From positions 62,001 through 126,000 of the forward strand of contig NZ_JAESWB010000247.1 of assembly GCF_016765675.1 (NCBI RefSeq): a stretch of DNA of 64,000 nucleotides, read 5' to 3'. Numbering within the stretch: position 1 is the stretch's first letter; each line of letters begins with the position of its first letter. The notes beneath the pieces are model-generated. The model ran no database searches. It was given only the letters and a program-made list of their open reading frames with translations, and had not been told where the DNA came from. The stretch is from Neobacillus paridis. Its GTDB lineage: Bacteria > Bacillota > Bacilli > Bacillales > Cytobacillaceae. Both the position numbers and the translations under genes were made by a program. Shown here one piece after another: positions 44,160-51,633 of this stretch.

Positions 44160-44224
44160 CATTGCCCATGTATTTCTAATTGTCCAAGGATACGGAAAGA
44201 TTGTTATTCGAAGGGTAGATAAAA

Positions 44225-44253
44225 AACCGCTGAAAAACTTTCAGCGGTTTTTA
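44225..44253. terminator. Bidirectional terminator (mnmH/sda)
   Basis: AACCGCTGAAA/TTTCAGCGGTT stem with T5 on plus and T6 on minus. Confidence 0.9.
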
Positions 44254-44259
44254 AAATTG

Positions 44260-44394
44260 TTAACGATTGACAATGGGCTTTAAGCCTCGTCGTTCAATTT
44301 CATCCTTTAAAATTTTTATCCATTCCTTTTCCTTTCCAGATTTTAATGCATCCCGATACGAAACAATCAACTGCTCGTTACTCATAATTTTCAA
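44260..44394 (-). CDS. sda: Sda-like sporulation histidine-kinase inhibitor
   Basis: A 44-aa peptide, MKIMSNEQLIVSYRDAL start and ILKDEIERRGL in the second helix, matching the two-helix hairpin of Sda, which binds sporulation kinases and blocks phosphorylation when DNA replication is disturbed. Start is TTG 44394: GGAGGG lies 10 bases upstream, whereas the internal ATG 44385 is 19 away. The TTG gives the known N-terminal alignment (M-x-x-[LM]-S-[DN]-E-x-L-I). Small size and TTG start make it easily missed. Confidence 0.85.
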   Translation of the reverse strand: MKIMSNEQLIVSYRDALKSGKEKEWIKILKDEIERRGLKPIVNR

Positions 44395-44603
44395 TTTTAG
44401 AATGCCCTCCTTGGAAATTGGATTGAATATTCAGTTTTTATCATTGTAATGTTTTATTGCCTGTTTGAGAACCCATGTGGAGCATTTTTCACAAATTTGT
44501 CAGTATTTTTCTTGAGAGACCTGATATTTTTCTGTTGTTGCACTGAAAGAGTCATTTTGTTTATACTTGTAATGGAATCAGGAGAGAAAGGACGGTGGCA
44601 GCA

Positions 44604-44807
44604 TTGATTCATTTAACTTGGCACGATCGTGAAGCAATTAAAAAAGTAAAATGCGTTCATACGAATGCAAAAAAATATGTTGTCGATCAAGTTTTAACTG
44701 TTGGAAAAGTCTATGAGGTAAAAAATGAAACCGAAGAATTTTATTATATTATTGATAATTCCGGAAAAGTTGGCGGTTTCTATAAGGATTATTTTCAAGA
44801 AGTTTAA
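44604..44807 (+). CDS. DUF6501-type small protein
   Basis: A 67-aa protein beginning MIHLTWHDREAIKKVKCVHT, with the conserved KVYEVKNETEEFYYIIDNSGKVGGFYKDYF. I assign it from memory to a Bacillaceae family of unknown function (DUF6501), seemingly a small beta-barrel. Start TTG 44604 or GTG 44595; AAAGGA is upstream. The ~200 bases before it hold an A/T-rich promoter region. Confidence 0.75.
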   Translation: MIHLTWHDREAIKKVKCVHTNAKKYVVDQVLTVGKVYEVKNETEEFYYIIDNSGKVGGFYKDYFQEV

Positions 44808-44811
44808 CATG

Positions 44812-44843
44812 AAAATGCCCGGCCTATTGGTACCGGGCATTTT
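44812..44843. terminator. Bidirectional terminator
   Basis: AAAATGCCCGG/CCGGGCATTTT hairpin between converging genes. Confidence 0.9.
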
Positions 44844-44854
44844 ATATGGGGTTA

Positions 44855-45436
44855 TTAACGTGCATCTGGGAAAACTCTGCGGATCGTATCGGTAAATTCA
44901 TTAAAAAAGCCGGAAATGGGTCTGCCGTTACGGATATCATCAGCATAGTTATTAAAGCGGTCGTATAGATCAGGATTTACCGAAACATAAACATGGTCAA
45001 TATCCGGGTCAACCGATTTTACGGCCCGGGATATTCGATTTTCTATTTTGGAGGTAAGTCCATTTTTTGCTGTTCGGGCTAACTTTGCAGCAACGTAGGC
45101 ATTATTTTCAGTCACAATGACGTTAGCGCGATCTACATCTGCTAGGTCGGCCACTTTCCTGGCCGCATCATCGGCCACACGCATTTTATCGGAACGATTA
45201 TCATTCGTATCATTGATTAAATCATTGTTCCGGCGATTGGCATTAAGATCCGTCTGATTGTCACTGACATCTACTCCCGAAATTGCCGGCCCGCCTTGAT
45301 TTGGTGGATTATAATTGACTCTCGTCGGTTGGTTTCCATTTCGGGTTGCAACATCATCATCGACATTATTTCTTGCACAACCTGTTAGATAAAGGCTAAA
45401 GATCACTGCTGAGATTAGAATTAATCTTTTTTTCAA
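44855..45436 (-). CDS. YhcN/YlaJ family sporulation lipoprotein
   Basis: A 193-aa lipoprotein (signal ending LYLTGC, Cys about residue 19). After an Asn/Asp-rich linker (NDTNDNRSDKM) comes the YhcN/YlaJ domain with DDAARKVADLADVDRANVIVTENNAYVAA and VYVSVNPD. Relatives are expressed in the forespore and located in the inner spore membrane; this is family knowledge. AAAAAAGGAGTG precedes the ATG. Divergent from crcB. Confidence 0.9.
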   Translation of the reverse strand: MKKRLILISAVIFSLYLTGCARNNVDDDVATRNGNQPTRVNYNPPNQGGPAISGVDVSDNQTDLNANRRNNDLINDTNDNRSDKMRVADDAARKVADLADVDRANVIVTENNAYVAAKLARTAKNGLTSKIENRISRAVKSVDPDIDHVYVSVNPDLYDRFNNYADDIRNGRPISGFFNEFTDTIRRVFPDAR

Positions 45437-45568
45437 TTTGTGTTCACTCCTTTTTTAGTTGTACATATTTAGCTTTCCGTCTAGAATAAAATCTATCCAC
45501 AAGAATAAATGGAAAATTCATGGATAAAGGTAAACGAATATATATTTTTGGACATTGGAGTGTTTATG

Positions 45569-45940
45569 ATGGTTTATTTATTTATTGGGATTGGCGGAAT
45601 GATCGGTAGTATTTTGCGCTATTTACTTTCCCACATTATTCCGCAAATATGGGGGGGAGATTTTCCTTGGGGAACACTAATCATTAATCTTTCAGGCTCT
45701 TTTTTTCTTGGTTGGATTACCAATAAATTGGTGGTTCTAAAGAAATTACCTCCACAGCTGTTAACGGCATTAACAACTGGAGTGGTCGGATCTTATACAA
45801 CCTTTTCCACCTTCTGCCTGGAAACTGTTCAGCTAATGGAAGCGGGAAAGTATTATCTTTCATTGCTGTACATAGTGCTCAGCCTGATGGGTGGATTGCT
45901 GTTCGTCCGCATTGGCTTAGAAATAGCCGAAAATAATTGA
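45569..45940 (+). CDS. crcB1: Fluoride channel subunit CrcB/Fluc 1
   Basis: Four-helix membrane protein (123 aa) exporting fluoride. Family motifs: GGMIGSILRYLLS, the pore Asn in TLIINLSGSFFLGW, and TTFSTFCLE. Paired with a second crcB 17 bases downstream, consistent with an antiparallel heterodimer. Start is ATG 45569 or the neighbouring ATG 45566, after TTGGAG. No fluoride riboswitch was recognised upstream. Confidence 0.93.
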   Translation: MVYLFIGIGGMIGSILRYLLSHIIPQIWGGDFPWGTLIINLSGSFFLGWITNKLVVLKKLPPQLLTALTTGVVGSYTTFSTFCLETVQLMEAGKYYLSLLYIVLSLMGGLLFVRIGLEIAENN

Positions 45941-45957
45941 AGGGAGCTGAATACTTG

Positions 45958-46311
45958 ATGACAGAAATTCTTTATGTTGCAATTGGCGGCTTCTTCGGCG
46001 CAATCCTTCGTTATGCGATCAGCAATCTGCTAAGGAGAAAAAACGGATTTCCTTTAGGAACGTTAGTGGTGAATTTATTAGGAGCATTTTTATTAGGGCT
46101 GCTGGCCGGTTTGGGTATTCATGGGTCCCAATATACACTTCTTGGTGTTGGGTTTATGGGCGCTTTTACCACCTTTTCTACCTTCATGCTTGAATCCGAA
46201 CAACTAAAGAAGACCGGCAAAAACAAGTTTTTCTATGTTTACATGGCCTGTAGTTTGCTACTGGGGATTGGTTTATTATCTTTCGGACTTTTTATCGGAT
46301 CAATAATGTAA
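45958..46311 (+). CDS. crcB2: Fluoride channel subunit CrcB/Fluc 2
   Basis: Second small subunit (117 aa): GGFFGAILRYAIS, TLVVNLLGAFLLG and TTFSTFMLE motifs mirror those of the first. AGGGAGCTGA ribosome site before ATG 45958; the longer frame from 45937 overlaps crcB1 and lacks a site. Closed by a bidirectional terminator shared with yidC. Confidence 0.93.
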   Translation: MTEILYVAIGGFFGAILRYAISNLLRRKNGFPLGTLVVNLLGAFLLGLLAGLGIHGSQYTLLGVGFMGAFTTFSTFMLESEQLKKTGKNKFFYVYMACSLLLGIGLLSFGLFIGSIM

Positions 46312-46313
46312 AA

Positions 46314-46347
46314 ACAAGAAGCACCGTTGCCGATGCTTCTTGTTTTG
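46314..46347. terminator. Bidirectional terminator (crcB2/yidC)
   Basis: ACAAGAAGCA/TGCTTCTTGT stem with TTTTG. Confidence 0.85.
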
Positions 46348-46349
46348 TA

Positions 46350-47135
46350 TTATTTATCTGCTTGCGGTACATTTTGTTTATTGTGATAAAGCCGATGACT
46401 AATGAACGTTTGAATGGTTAAGAAAGTACCCCCTACCACCCAATAAAGCGGCAGGGCAGCCGGTGCATTTAATGAGACCATAACAATCATTATTGGTGAT
46501 ATCAGCCCCATAAATTTCATTTGGTTCTGCTGTTCTTTCGTCATAGTCGATTGAGATACCCTAAATTGGAAGTAGTACACAAGTCCGGCAATGGCGGTAA
46601 GAACGATATCGGGGTGTCCCAGACTAAACCATAAGAATTTATGGGTAGCAATTTCATTTGAACTACGAATTGCATAATAGAAAGCTGTTAAAATCGGCAT
46701 TTGAATTAAAATTGGCAGACAGCCCATATTAAGCGGATTCACTCCATGCTTTTGATAAAGCCCCATCATTTCCGCTTGCAGCTCCTGCTTCTTCTGCGGG
46801 TCTTTTTCCAGCTTCATTTTCTTTTGGATAGCATCCATTTCCGGCTTTAAGGCTTCCATTTTAACCTTCATGTTCATTTGATTCTTATATTGTTTTAACA
46901 TTAATGGCATTAAAGCAAATCTGATGACCAGCGTGACGATAATAATCGCCAGTCCATAGTTTCCATTAAACAGATTAGCCGTTGATTTTATAATCAGCGA
47001 AAATGGTTCGACAAAATAATGATGAAAAAATCCTGTATTATTTCCGCCTTTTGGCTGTGACGAACAGGCTGATAGTAACACAGTTGTGGTCATTAAAAGA
47101 ACGATTGTAATAAGTGATGATTTTAGTTTTTTCAT
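46350..47135 (-). CDS. yidC: YidC/Oxa1 membrane insertase (YqjG/YidC2-like)
   Basis: Lipoprotein-type insertase of 261 aa (signal ending LLSAC, mature Cys about residue 24). Five membrane helices follow, with the substrate-groove Arg in TLVIRFALMPLM. It inserts membrane proteins alone or with Sec. Its ribosome site GGAGGAAATA is trapped in an 11-bp stem with codons of the upstream arrest-peptide gene, as B. subtilis yqjG is controlled by MifM. This makes it the inducible second insertase rather than the constitutive SpoIIIJ copy. Confidence 0.93.
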   Translation of the reverse strand: MKKLKSSLITIVLLMTTTVLLSACSSQPKGGNNTGFFHHYFVEPFSLIIKSTANLFNGNYGLAIIIVTLVIRFALMPLMLKQYKNQMNMKVKMEALKPEMDAIQKKMKLEKDPQKKQELQAEMMGLYQKHGVNPLNMGCLPILIQMPILTAFYYAIRSSNEIATHKFLWFSLGHPDIVLTAIAGLVYYFQFRVSQSTMTKEQQNQMKFMGLISPIMIVMVSLNAPAALPLYWVVGGTFLTIQTFISHRLYHNKQNVPQADK

Positions 47136-47186
47136 ATTTCCTCCTGAAAATGTTGGTTTAATTAGTAAGCAATAAGGAGGGAAATA
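47135..47186 (-). promoter_or_regulatory. Ribosome-site-sequestering hairpin of yidC
   Basis: On the minus strand TATTTCCCTCCT (47186-47175, inside the upstream gene) pairs with AGGAGGAAATA (47145-47135, the yidC Shine-Dalgarno through its start A): 11 base pairs with one bulged C and a 29-base loop. A ribosome paused just upstream would open the left arm and free the yidC site. Confidence 0.85.
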
Positions 47187-47455
47187 GGTTCTTCAGAATC
47201 ATCCTGAGGGCATTCTTTTCTGCGAATATATTTAATGATGCGAATAAGAATAATACTCCCATTAAAGCTGCTTGTTTTGTTGAAAAAAAATAATGGCCGG
47301 ATAATTTTTGTATTTTTCGCATATGAGGTATTTCCATTTAAAGTGTACTCAACACTCCACGTCCAAAGGTGTTTTAGAACGAGACCCAAGTAGATACTAA
47401 GATATAGGGCATTAAGGGTGTTTACATCAGAGTGATCGATGAGTATCTGAAACAA
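47162..47455 (-). CDS. mifM: MifM-like regulatory arrest peptide upstream of yidC
   Basis: A 97-codon gene starting with TTG 47455 behind a strong GAGGTGAT site (spacing 8). N-terminal hydrophobic segment NALYLSIYLGLVLKHLW (about residues 15-31) would engage the membrane. The C-terminus RIIKYIRRKECPQDDSEEP (72-90) resembles, from memory, the MifM stall region (R-I-x-x-W-I-R-K followed ~10 residues later by acidic D-E-E-D). It ends 26 bases before yidC and its PISLL codons form the arm masking the yidC ribosome site. Size (MifM is ~95 aa), position and RNA structure agree. Confidence 0.8.
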   Translation of the reverse strand: MFQILIDHSDVNTLNALYLSIYLGLVLKHLWTWSVEYTLNGNTSYAKNTKIIRPLFFFNKTSSFNGSIILIRIIKYIRRKECPQDDSEEPISLLIAY

Positions 47456-47549
47456 AAATTATCACCTCACTAGATAAGCGCAGGGCGCTGGACAAATTTT
47501 AAGCCAATGATAAGAGTATATAGGAGATTAAAAAAATAATCAATTTAAA

Positions 47550-47582
47550 AAGGACACCAATTTCGAAGGAAATTAGTGTCCG
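47550..47582 (-). terminator. Terminator after pflA
   Basis: GGACACTAATTTCC/GAAATTGGTGTCC-type stem with T5 on minus, overlapping the pflA stop. Confidence 0.8.
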
Positions 47583-48322
47583 ACCGGTTTCACCCAATGT
47601 GCAGTAAGCAAATGTTCCGCAAATTTCACTTGTTCTTCAGTTGGTGGTTCCACATGATTTAATGGATAATCATATCCAAGTGTCTCCCATTTATATACTC
47701 CAAGTTTATGGTAGGGGAGGATTTCAATTTTATCGACATTATGAAGTGAACCAATAAATTCACCCAATTGTTTTAAGTCATCAGGATCATCAGTAACGGT
47801 TGGAACAAGAACATGGCGGACCCAAATTGGCAGATTACGATCTGACAGAAATTTGGCAAACTCCAAAATGTGATCATTCGCCATTCCGGTTAGCTGAATA
47901 TGTTTTTTCCGGTTTATATGCTTTAAATCAAGCAAGATTAAGTCTGTATAGTGCAGGAGCTCCTCGATCTGCTGGATGAAAAGCTTTGAATGGGAAAAGC
48001 AGCCGCCTGATGAATCAATTGTAGTATGAATCCCTAACTTTTTACATTCTTTGAAAAGCTCAATAAGAAACGGTATTTGTAATAGTGGCTCTCCGCCTGT
48101 AACGGTAATCCCTCCGCCTGATGCTTCAATAAAAGGGAGGTAGGATGATAAATCCTCAATGATTTCAGCCACAGACATTTGTTTTCCGGTACCAATTTCC
48201 CATGTATCGGCGTTATGGCAAAATTGGCAACGCAACAGGCAGCCTTGAGTAAAAACGACATAGCGGATACCGGGCCCATCGACAGTTCCAAATGTCTCAA
48301 TGGAATGAATATTTCCGTCCAT
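47573..48322 (-). CDS. pflA: Pyruvate formate-lyase-activating enzyme
   Basis: Radical SAM enzyme (249 aa) that installs the glycyl radical on PflB. The cluster motif is CLLRCQFC near residue 30, followed by the GGGITVTGGEPLLQ SAM-binding region. ATG 48322 is chosen because AAGGGAGAT is 7 bases upstream; an in-frame start at 48352 has none. Follows pflB with an intervening hairpin, so it may be made in lower amount. Confidence 0.95.
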   Translation of the reverse strand: MDGNIHSIETFGTVDGPGIRYVVFTQGCLLRCQFCHNADTWEIGTGKQMSVAEIIEDLSSYLPFIEASGGGITVTGGEPLLQIPFLIELFKECKKLGIHTTIDSSGGCFSHSKLFIQQIEELLHYTDLILLDLKHINRKKHIQLTGMANDHILEFAKFLSDRNLPIWVRHVLVPTVTDDPDDLKQLGEFIGSLHNVDKIEILPYHKLGVYKWETLGYDYPLNHVEPPTEEQVKFAEHLLTAHWVKPVGH

Positions 48323-48404
48323 ATGATGATCTCCCTTCATTCTAATTGCCAAGCCATTGATAATAATGAAAGTAACAAGGTGAAATTAATTCTCAACAAA
48401 AAGT

Positions 48405-48446
48405 AAAAGTGTGGGGAAGGGGTTAAATCCTTCCCCAGACACTTTT
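48405..48446 (-). terminator. Strong hairpin between pflB and pflA
   Basis: AAAGTGT.GGGGAAGG/CCTTCCCC..ACACTTT stem with a TTTT tract on minus. It sits in the middle of the operon and would allow only partial read-through into pflA. Confidence 0.8.
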
Positions 48447-48453
48447 GTGCCTA

Positions 48454-50733
48454 TTAATGAGCACCCGCAAGCTCTTTAACCGGTTCCTTAGCTGGTTCAG
48501 CAGCAGTAATACTTTCATGGAACGTACGATTGATGACATCAATTTGCTGTTCGCGAGTCAGTTTAATGAAGTTAACTGCATAACCAGATACCCGGATGGT
48601 TAATTGTGGATATAATTCCGGATGATCCATGGCATCTAATAAGGTATCACGGTTTAATACATTGACATTGAGATGATGTCCGCGTTTTGTCATATAACCA
48701 TCAAGCAAGGCGACGACATTTTTTACTTGTGTTTCATCTTCACGACCAAGTGCTTTCGGTGTGATCGTAAATGTATTAGAGATACCATCCAATGATGATT
48801 CATAAGGTAATTTTGCCACGGAAGTTAATGAGGCAAGAGCACCTTTGGAATCACGGCCATGCATTGGGTTTGCTCCTGGCGCAAATGGTTTACCTGCTTC
48901 ACGGCCATCTGGTGTTGCACCAGTTTTCTTACCGTAGACGACATTGGAAGTAATCGTTAAGACAGATTGTGTTGGAACAGCGCCACGGTATGTTTTGTGT
49001 TTTCTAATTTTGTTCATAATTTCTTTTACAAGATTAACCGCAATTTCGTCAACACGGTCGTCGTTATTGCCGTATTTAGGATAATCGCCCTCGATTTGAT
49101 AATCAACAACAAGGCCGTTTTCATCACGAATTGTTTTCACCTTTGCATATTTAATGGCACTCAGTGAGTCAGCAGCAACGGAAAGTCCAGCAATACCGCA
49201 AGCCATTGTCCGAAGAATTTCACGATCATGAAGCGCCATTTCAAGTCTTTCATAGCTGTATTTATCATGCATATAGTGAATCACATTTAATGTGTTGACA
49301 TATAGCTCACATAGCCAATCAAGCATATTATCATATTTTTGCATGACTTCGTTGTAATCCAAATACTCAGAGGTAATTGGCTGATAAGCAGGTCCAACTT
49401 GGGTTTTATATCTTTCATCAATCCCGCCGTTAATCGCATATAATAAGGCTTTCGCAATGTTGACCCGGGCACCGAAGAACTGCATTTGTTTACCGATTCT
49501 CATGGCTGATACGCAGCAGGCAATACCGTAATCATCGCCATAAATTTCCCGCATCATATCGTCATTTTCATATTGAATCGCACTTGATTTAATCGACATT
49601 TTGGCAGCATATTGTTTAAAGCCTTCAGGTAATTTGGTAGACCAAAGAATCGTTAAGTTTGGTTCTGGAGCTGGTCCTAAATTGTCCAATGTGTTTAAGA
49701 AACGGAAAGAGTTCTTTGTTACCAATGGACGTCCGTCAAGAGCCATCCCACCAATGGATTCAGTTACCCAAGTCGGGTCACCACTGTATAATTCGTTATA
49801 TTCAGGAGTTCTTGCAAATTTAACAAGACGCAGTTTCATAACAAAATGGTCAACAAGTTCCTGCGCTTCTTTTTCGGTTAGTGACCCATTACGCAAATCT
49901 CTTTCGATGTAAATATCCAAGAAAGTAGAGGTACGGCCTAGGCTCATGGCAGCACCATTTTGTTCTTTAATCGCAGCTAAGTAACCAAAGTATAGCCATT
50001 GAATCGCTTCTTTCGCATTCTTAGCAGGTTGTGAAATATCATAACCGTATGAAAGAGCCATTTGCTTTAATTCTTTAAGAGCGCGATATTGTTCGCTATA
50101 TTCTTCACGTTCACGAATCACATCATCAGTCATCGTGCGATCGCCAATATAGTTAAATTCTCTTTGCTTTTCTTTCATTAAAAAGTCAACACCGTATAGA
50201 GCAACACGACGATAGTCGCCAATAATCCGACCGCGTCCATAAGCATCAGGAAGACCAGTGATAACGCCGGCATGACGGGCTGCTCTCATTTCTGGAGTAT
50301 AGGCGTCGAATACCCCTTGGTTATGTGTTTTCCGCCAATCGGTGAAAATATGTTCAATTTCCGGATCTAATTCATAGCCGTATGATTCCAACGCGTTTTT
50401 CGCCATGCGGATTCCGCCAAAAGGCATCAACGAACGTTTAAACGGCTTATCAGTTTGAAAACCGACAATTTGTTCCAGCTCTTTATCTAAATATCCGGGT
50501 CCGTGTGAAGTAATAGTTGAAACAACTTTAGTGTCAGCATCTAAAACGCCGCCTGCTTCACGTTCCTTTTTCGATAACTCCATAACTTGTCCCCACAGTT
50601 TTGTTGTTGCTTTTGTAGGGCCCTCTAAGAAACTTTCATCACCTGTATATGGTGTGAAGTTTTTTAGAATAAAGTCACGCACATTCACTTCTTTTGTCCA
50701 AACACCGGTTTTGAAACCTTTCCATTGTTCCAT
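48454..50733 (-). CDS. pflB: Formate acetyltransferase (pyruvate formate-lyase)
   Basis: Anaerobic cleavage of pyruvate with CoA to acetyl-CoA and formate. The 759-aa protein has the catalytic cysteine pair in GIACCVSAM and the glycyl-radical site in RVSGYAVNF near the C-terminus. Length fits the family. The ATG at 50733 has AAGGGGTGA upstream. The ~250-base promoter region carries FNR-like half sites, an extended -10 and a perfect AACAATTGTT palindrome, in keeping with oxygen/redox control. Confidence 0.96.
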   Translation of the reverse strand: MEQWKGFKTGVWTKEVNVRDFILKNFTPYTGDESFLEGPTKATTKLWGQVMELSKKEREAGGVLDADTKVVSTITSHGPGYLDKELEQIVGFQTDKPFKRSLMPFGGIRMAKNALESYGYELDPEIEHIFTDWRKTHNQGVFDAYTPEMRAARHAGVITGLPDAYGRGRIIGDYRRVALYGVDFLMKEKQREFNYIGDRTMTDDVIREREEYSEQYRALKELKQMALSYGYDISQPAKNAKEAIQWLYFGYLAAIKEQNGAAMSLGRTSTFLDIYIERDLRNGSLTEKEAQELVDHFVMKLRLVKFARTPEYNELYSGDPTWVTESIGGMALDGRPLVTKNSFRFLNTLDNLGPAPEPNLTILWSTKLPEGFKQYAAKMSIKSSAIQYENDDMMREIYGDDYGIACCVSAMRIGKQMQFFGARVNIAKALLYAINGGIDERYKTQVGPAYQPITSEYLDYNEVMQKYDNMLDWLCELYVNTLNVIHYMHDKYSYERLEMALHDREILRTMACGIAGLSVAADSLSAIKYAKVKTIRDENGLVVDYQIEGDYPKYGNNDDRVDEIAVNLVKEIMNKIRKHKTYRGAVPTQSVLTITSNVVYGKKTGATPDGREAGKPFAPGANPMHGRDSKGALASLTSVAKLPYESSLDGISNTFTITPKALGREDETQVKNVVALLDGYMTKRGHHLNVNVLNRDTLLDAMDHPELYPQLTIRVSGYAVNFIKLTREQQIDVINRTFHESITAAEPAKEPVKELAGAH

Positions 50734-50780
50734 TTTAAGTCACCCCTTACAGAAATAAAGAATATAACAGTTATTCTTTT

Positions 50781-50850
50781 TTATCACAATTTAAGTATAA
50801 CAGATTTTTAATGTGAAACAATGAACAATTGTTAAGATATTGTGAAATCT
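50781..50850 (-). promoter_or_regulatory. Putative pfl promoter and redox-regulator sites
   Basis: On the minus strand: extended -10 TGTTATACT (hexamer 50799-50794), an FNR-like TGTTC-N6-TCACA (50827-50812, second half perfect), the perfect palindrome AACAATTGTT (50833-50824), and a further TTTCACA at 50847-50841. Which regulator binds (Fnr, Rex or ResD) cannot be decided from this. Confidence 0.35.
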
Positions 50851-50954
50851 TATTGTTTTAAAAATAAGTTACAAAATATATTAAAAGTGTTACATTAAAT
50901 ATAAAAATCTGTATTATAATCATTTGCAGAAATTAGCAACTGTTATATAAAACA

Positions 50955-50984
50955 AAAAGAACAGGAATCATCCCCTCCTGTTCT
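50955..50984 (-). terminator. Terminator of the cupredoxin gene
   Basis: AGAACAGGA/TCCTGTTCT stem, T5 on minus. Confidence 0.8.
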
Positions 50985-51435
50985 AATCAACAACAATATA
51001 GGCAATCATTGGGCCATTATGGTCTCTGGTTGAATGGGCCTCACAAATTAATCGATAGGTTCCTTCTTTATCAAATTGAAGAGGTACCACCGTCTCCTTT
51101 CCTTTCTGAACTGTCCCCTTAATGTCGGTTCCTTCGATATAAAAAGGGTGCTTTTCACCGTTTATCCCACTAATAAATAAATGTACTTTTTCACCTTTTT
51201 CTAAAGAGATTGTTCCCGGATCCCATCTGTAGGCCTCTAATTGCGTTCCGTTTTTTGTTGTTGTTTTGAATTCAGCAGTTACCATATGAATCTCGCGAAT
51301 ACCTTCATCGGCTGTCTGATTAAAAACAGCGGCATCGCCAGCCTTCATCATAAACCAGGCTAATATAGCGGTTAACATAATCCCGATCGCTAAGAAGAAG
51401 ACAAAGGTTTCCTTCTTAAATACTAGAAATTTCAT
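50983..51435 (-). CDS. Membrane-anchored cupredoxin-domain protein
   Basis: A 150-aa protein with an N-terminal membrane anchor (about residues 10-32) and an extracytoplasmic cupredoxin fold. Probable copper ligands: His in GEKHPFY and the Cys-x-x-His...Met set in LICEAHSTRDHNGPM. The pattern resembles CuA/nitrosocyanin-like single-domain proteins. Role may be electron transfer or copper supply in respiration. Two SCO copper-handling genes occur elsewhere in the window. Confidence 0.8.
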   Translation of the reverse strand: MKFLVFKKETFVFFLAIGIMLTAILAWFMMKAGDAAVFNQTADEGIREIHMVTAEFKTTTKNGTQLEAYRWDPGTISLEKGEKVHLFISGINGEKHPFYIEGTDIKGTVQKGKETVVPLQFDKEGTYRLICEAHSTRDHNGPMIAYIVVD

Positions 51436-51633
51436 TTCAAGTTCCTCCTTAAGAATTTGTCCTCATTCATTCATATGCCTGATAGGGTGGAAAACTTGTC
51501 TGCATTTTTTAATTTATTAATGCGGCCTGTAGGTTAAATGGGGATGAAGCGGTCAAAAATAATGCATATATATCTTTGTTTTTCTTGTCGAAACGTTTAT
51601 AGTAAAAACAGGAATATAAAATAGGTGGTTTTC

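Noticed and set aside
45437-45565. Possible fluoride riboswitch before crcB
   Set aside because: No sequence resembling the conserved fluoride aptamer could be seen in this A/T-rich gap.
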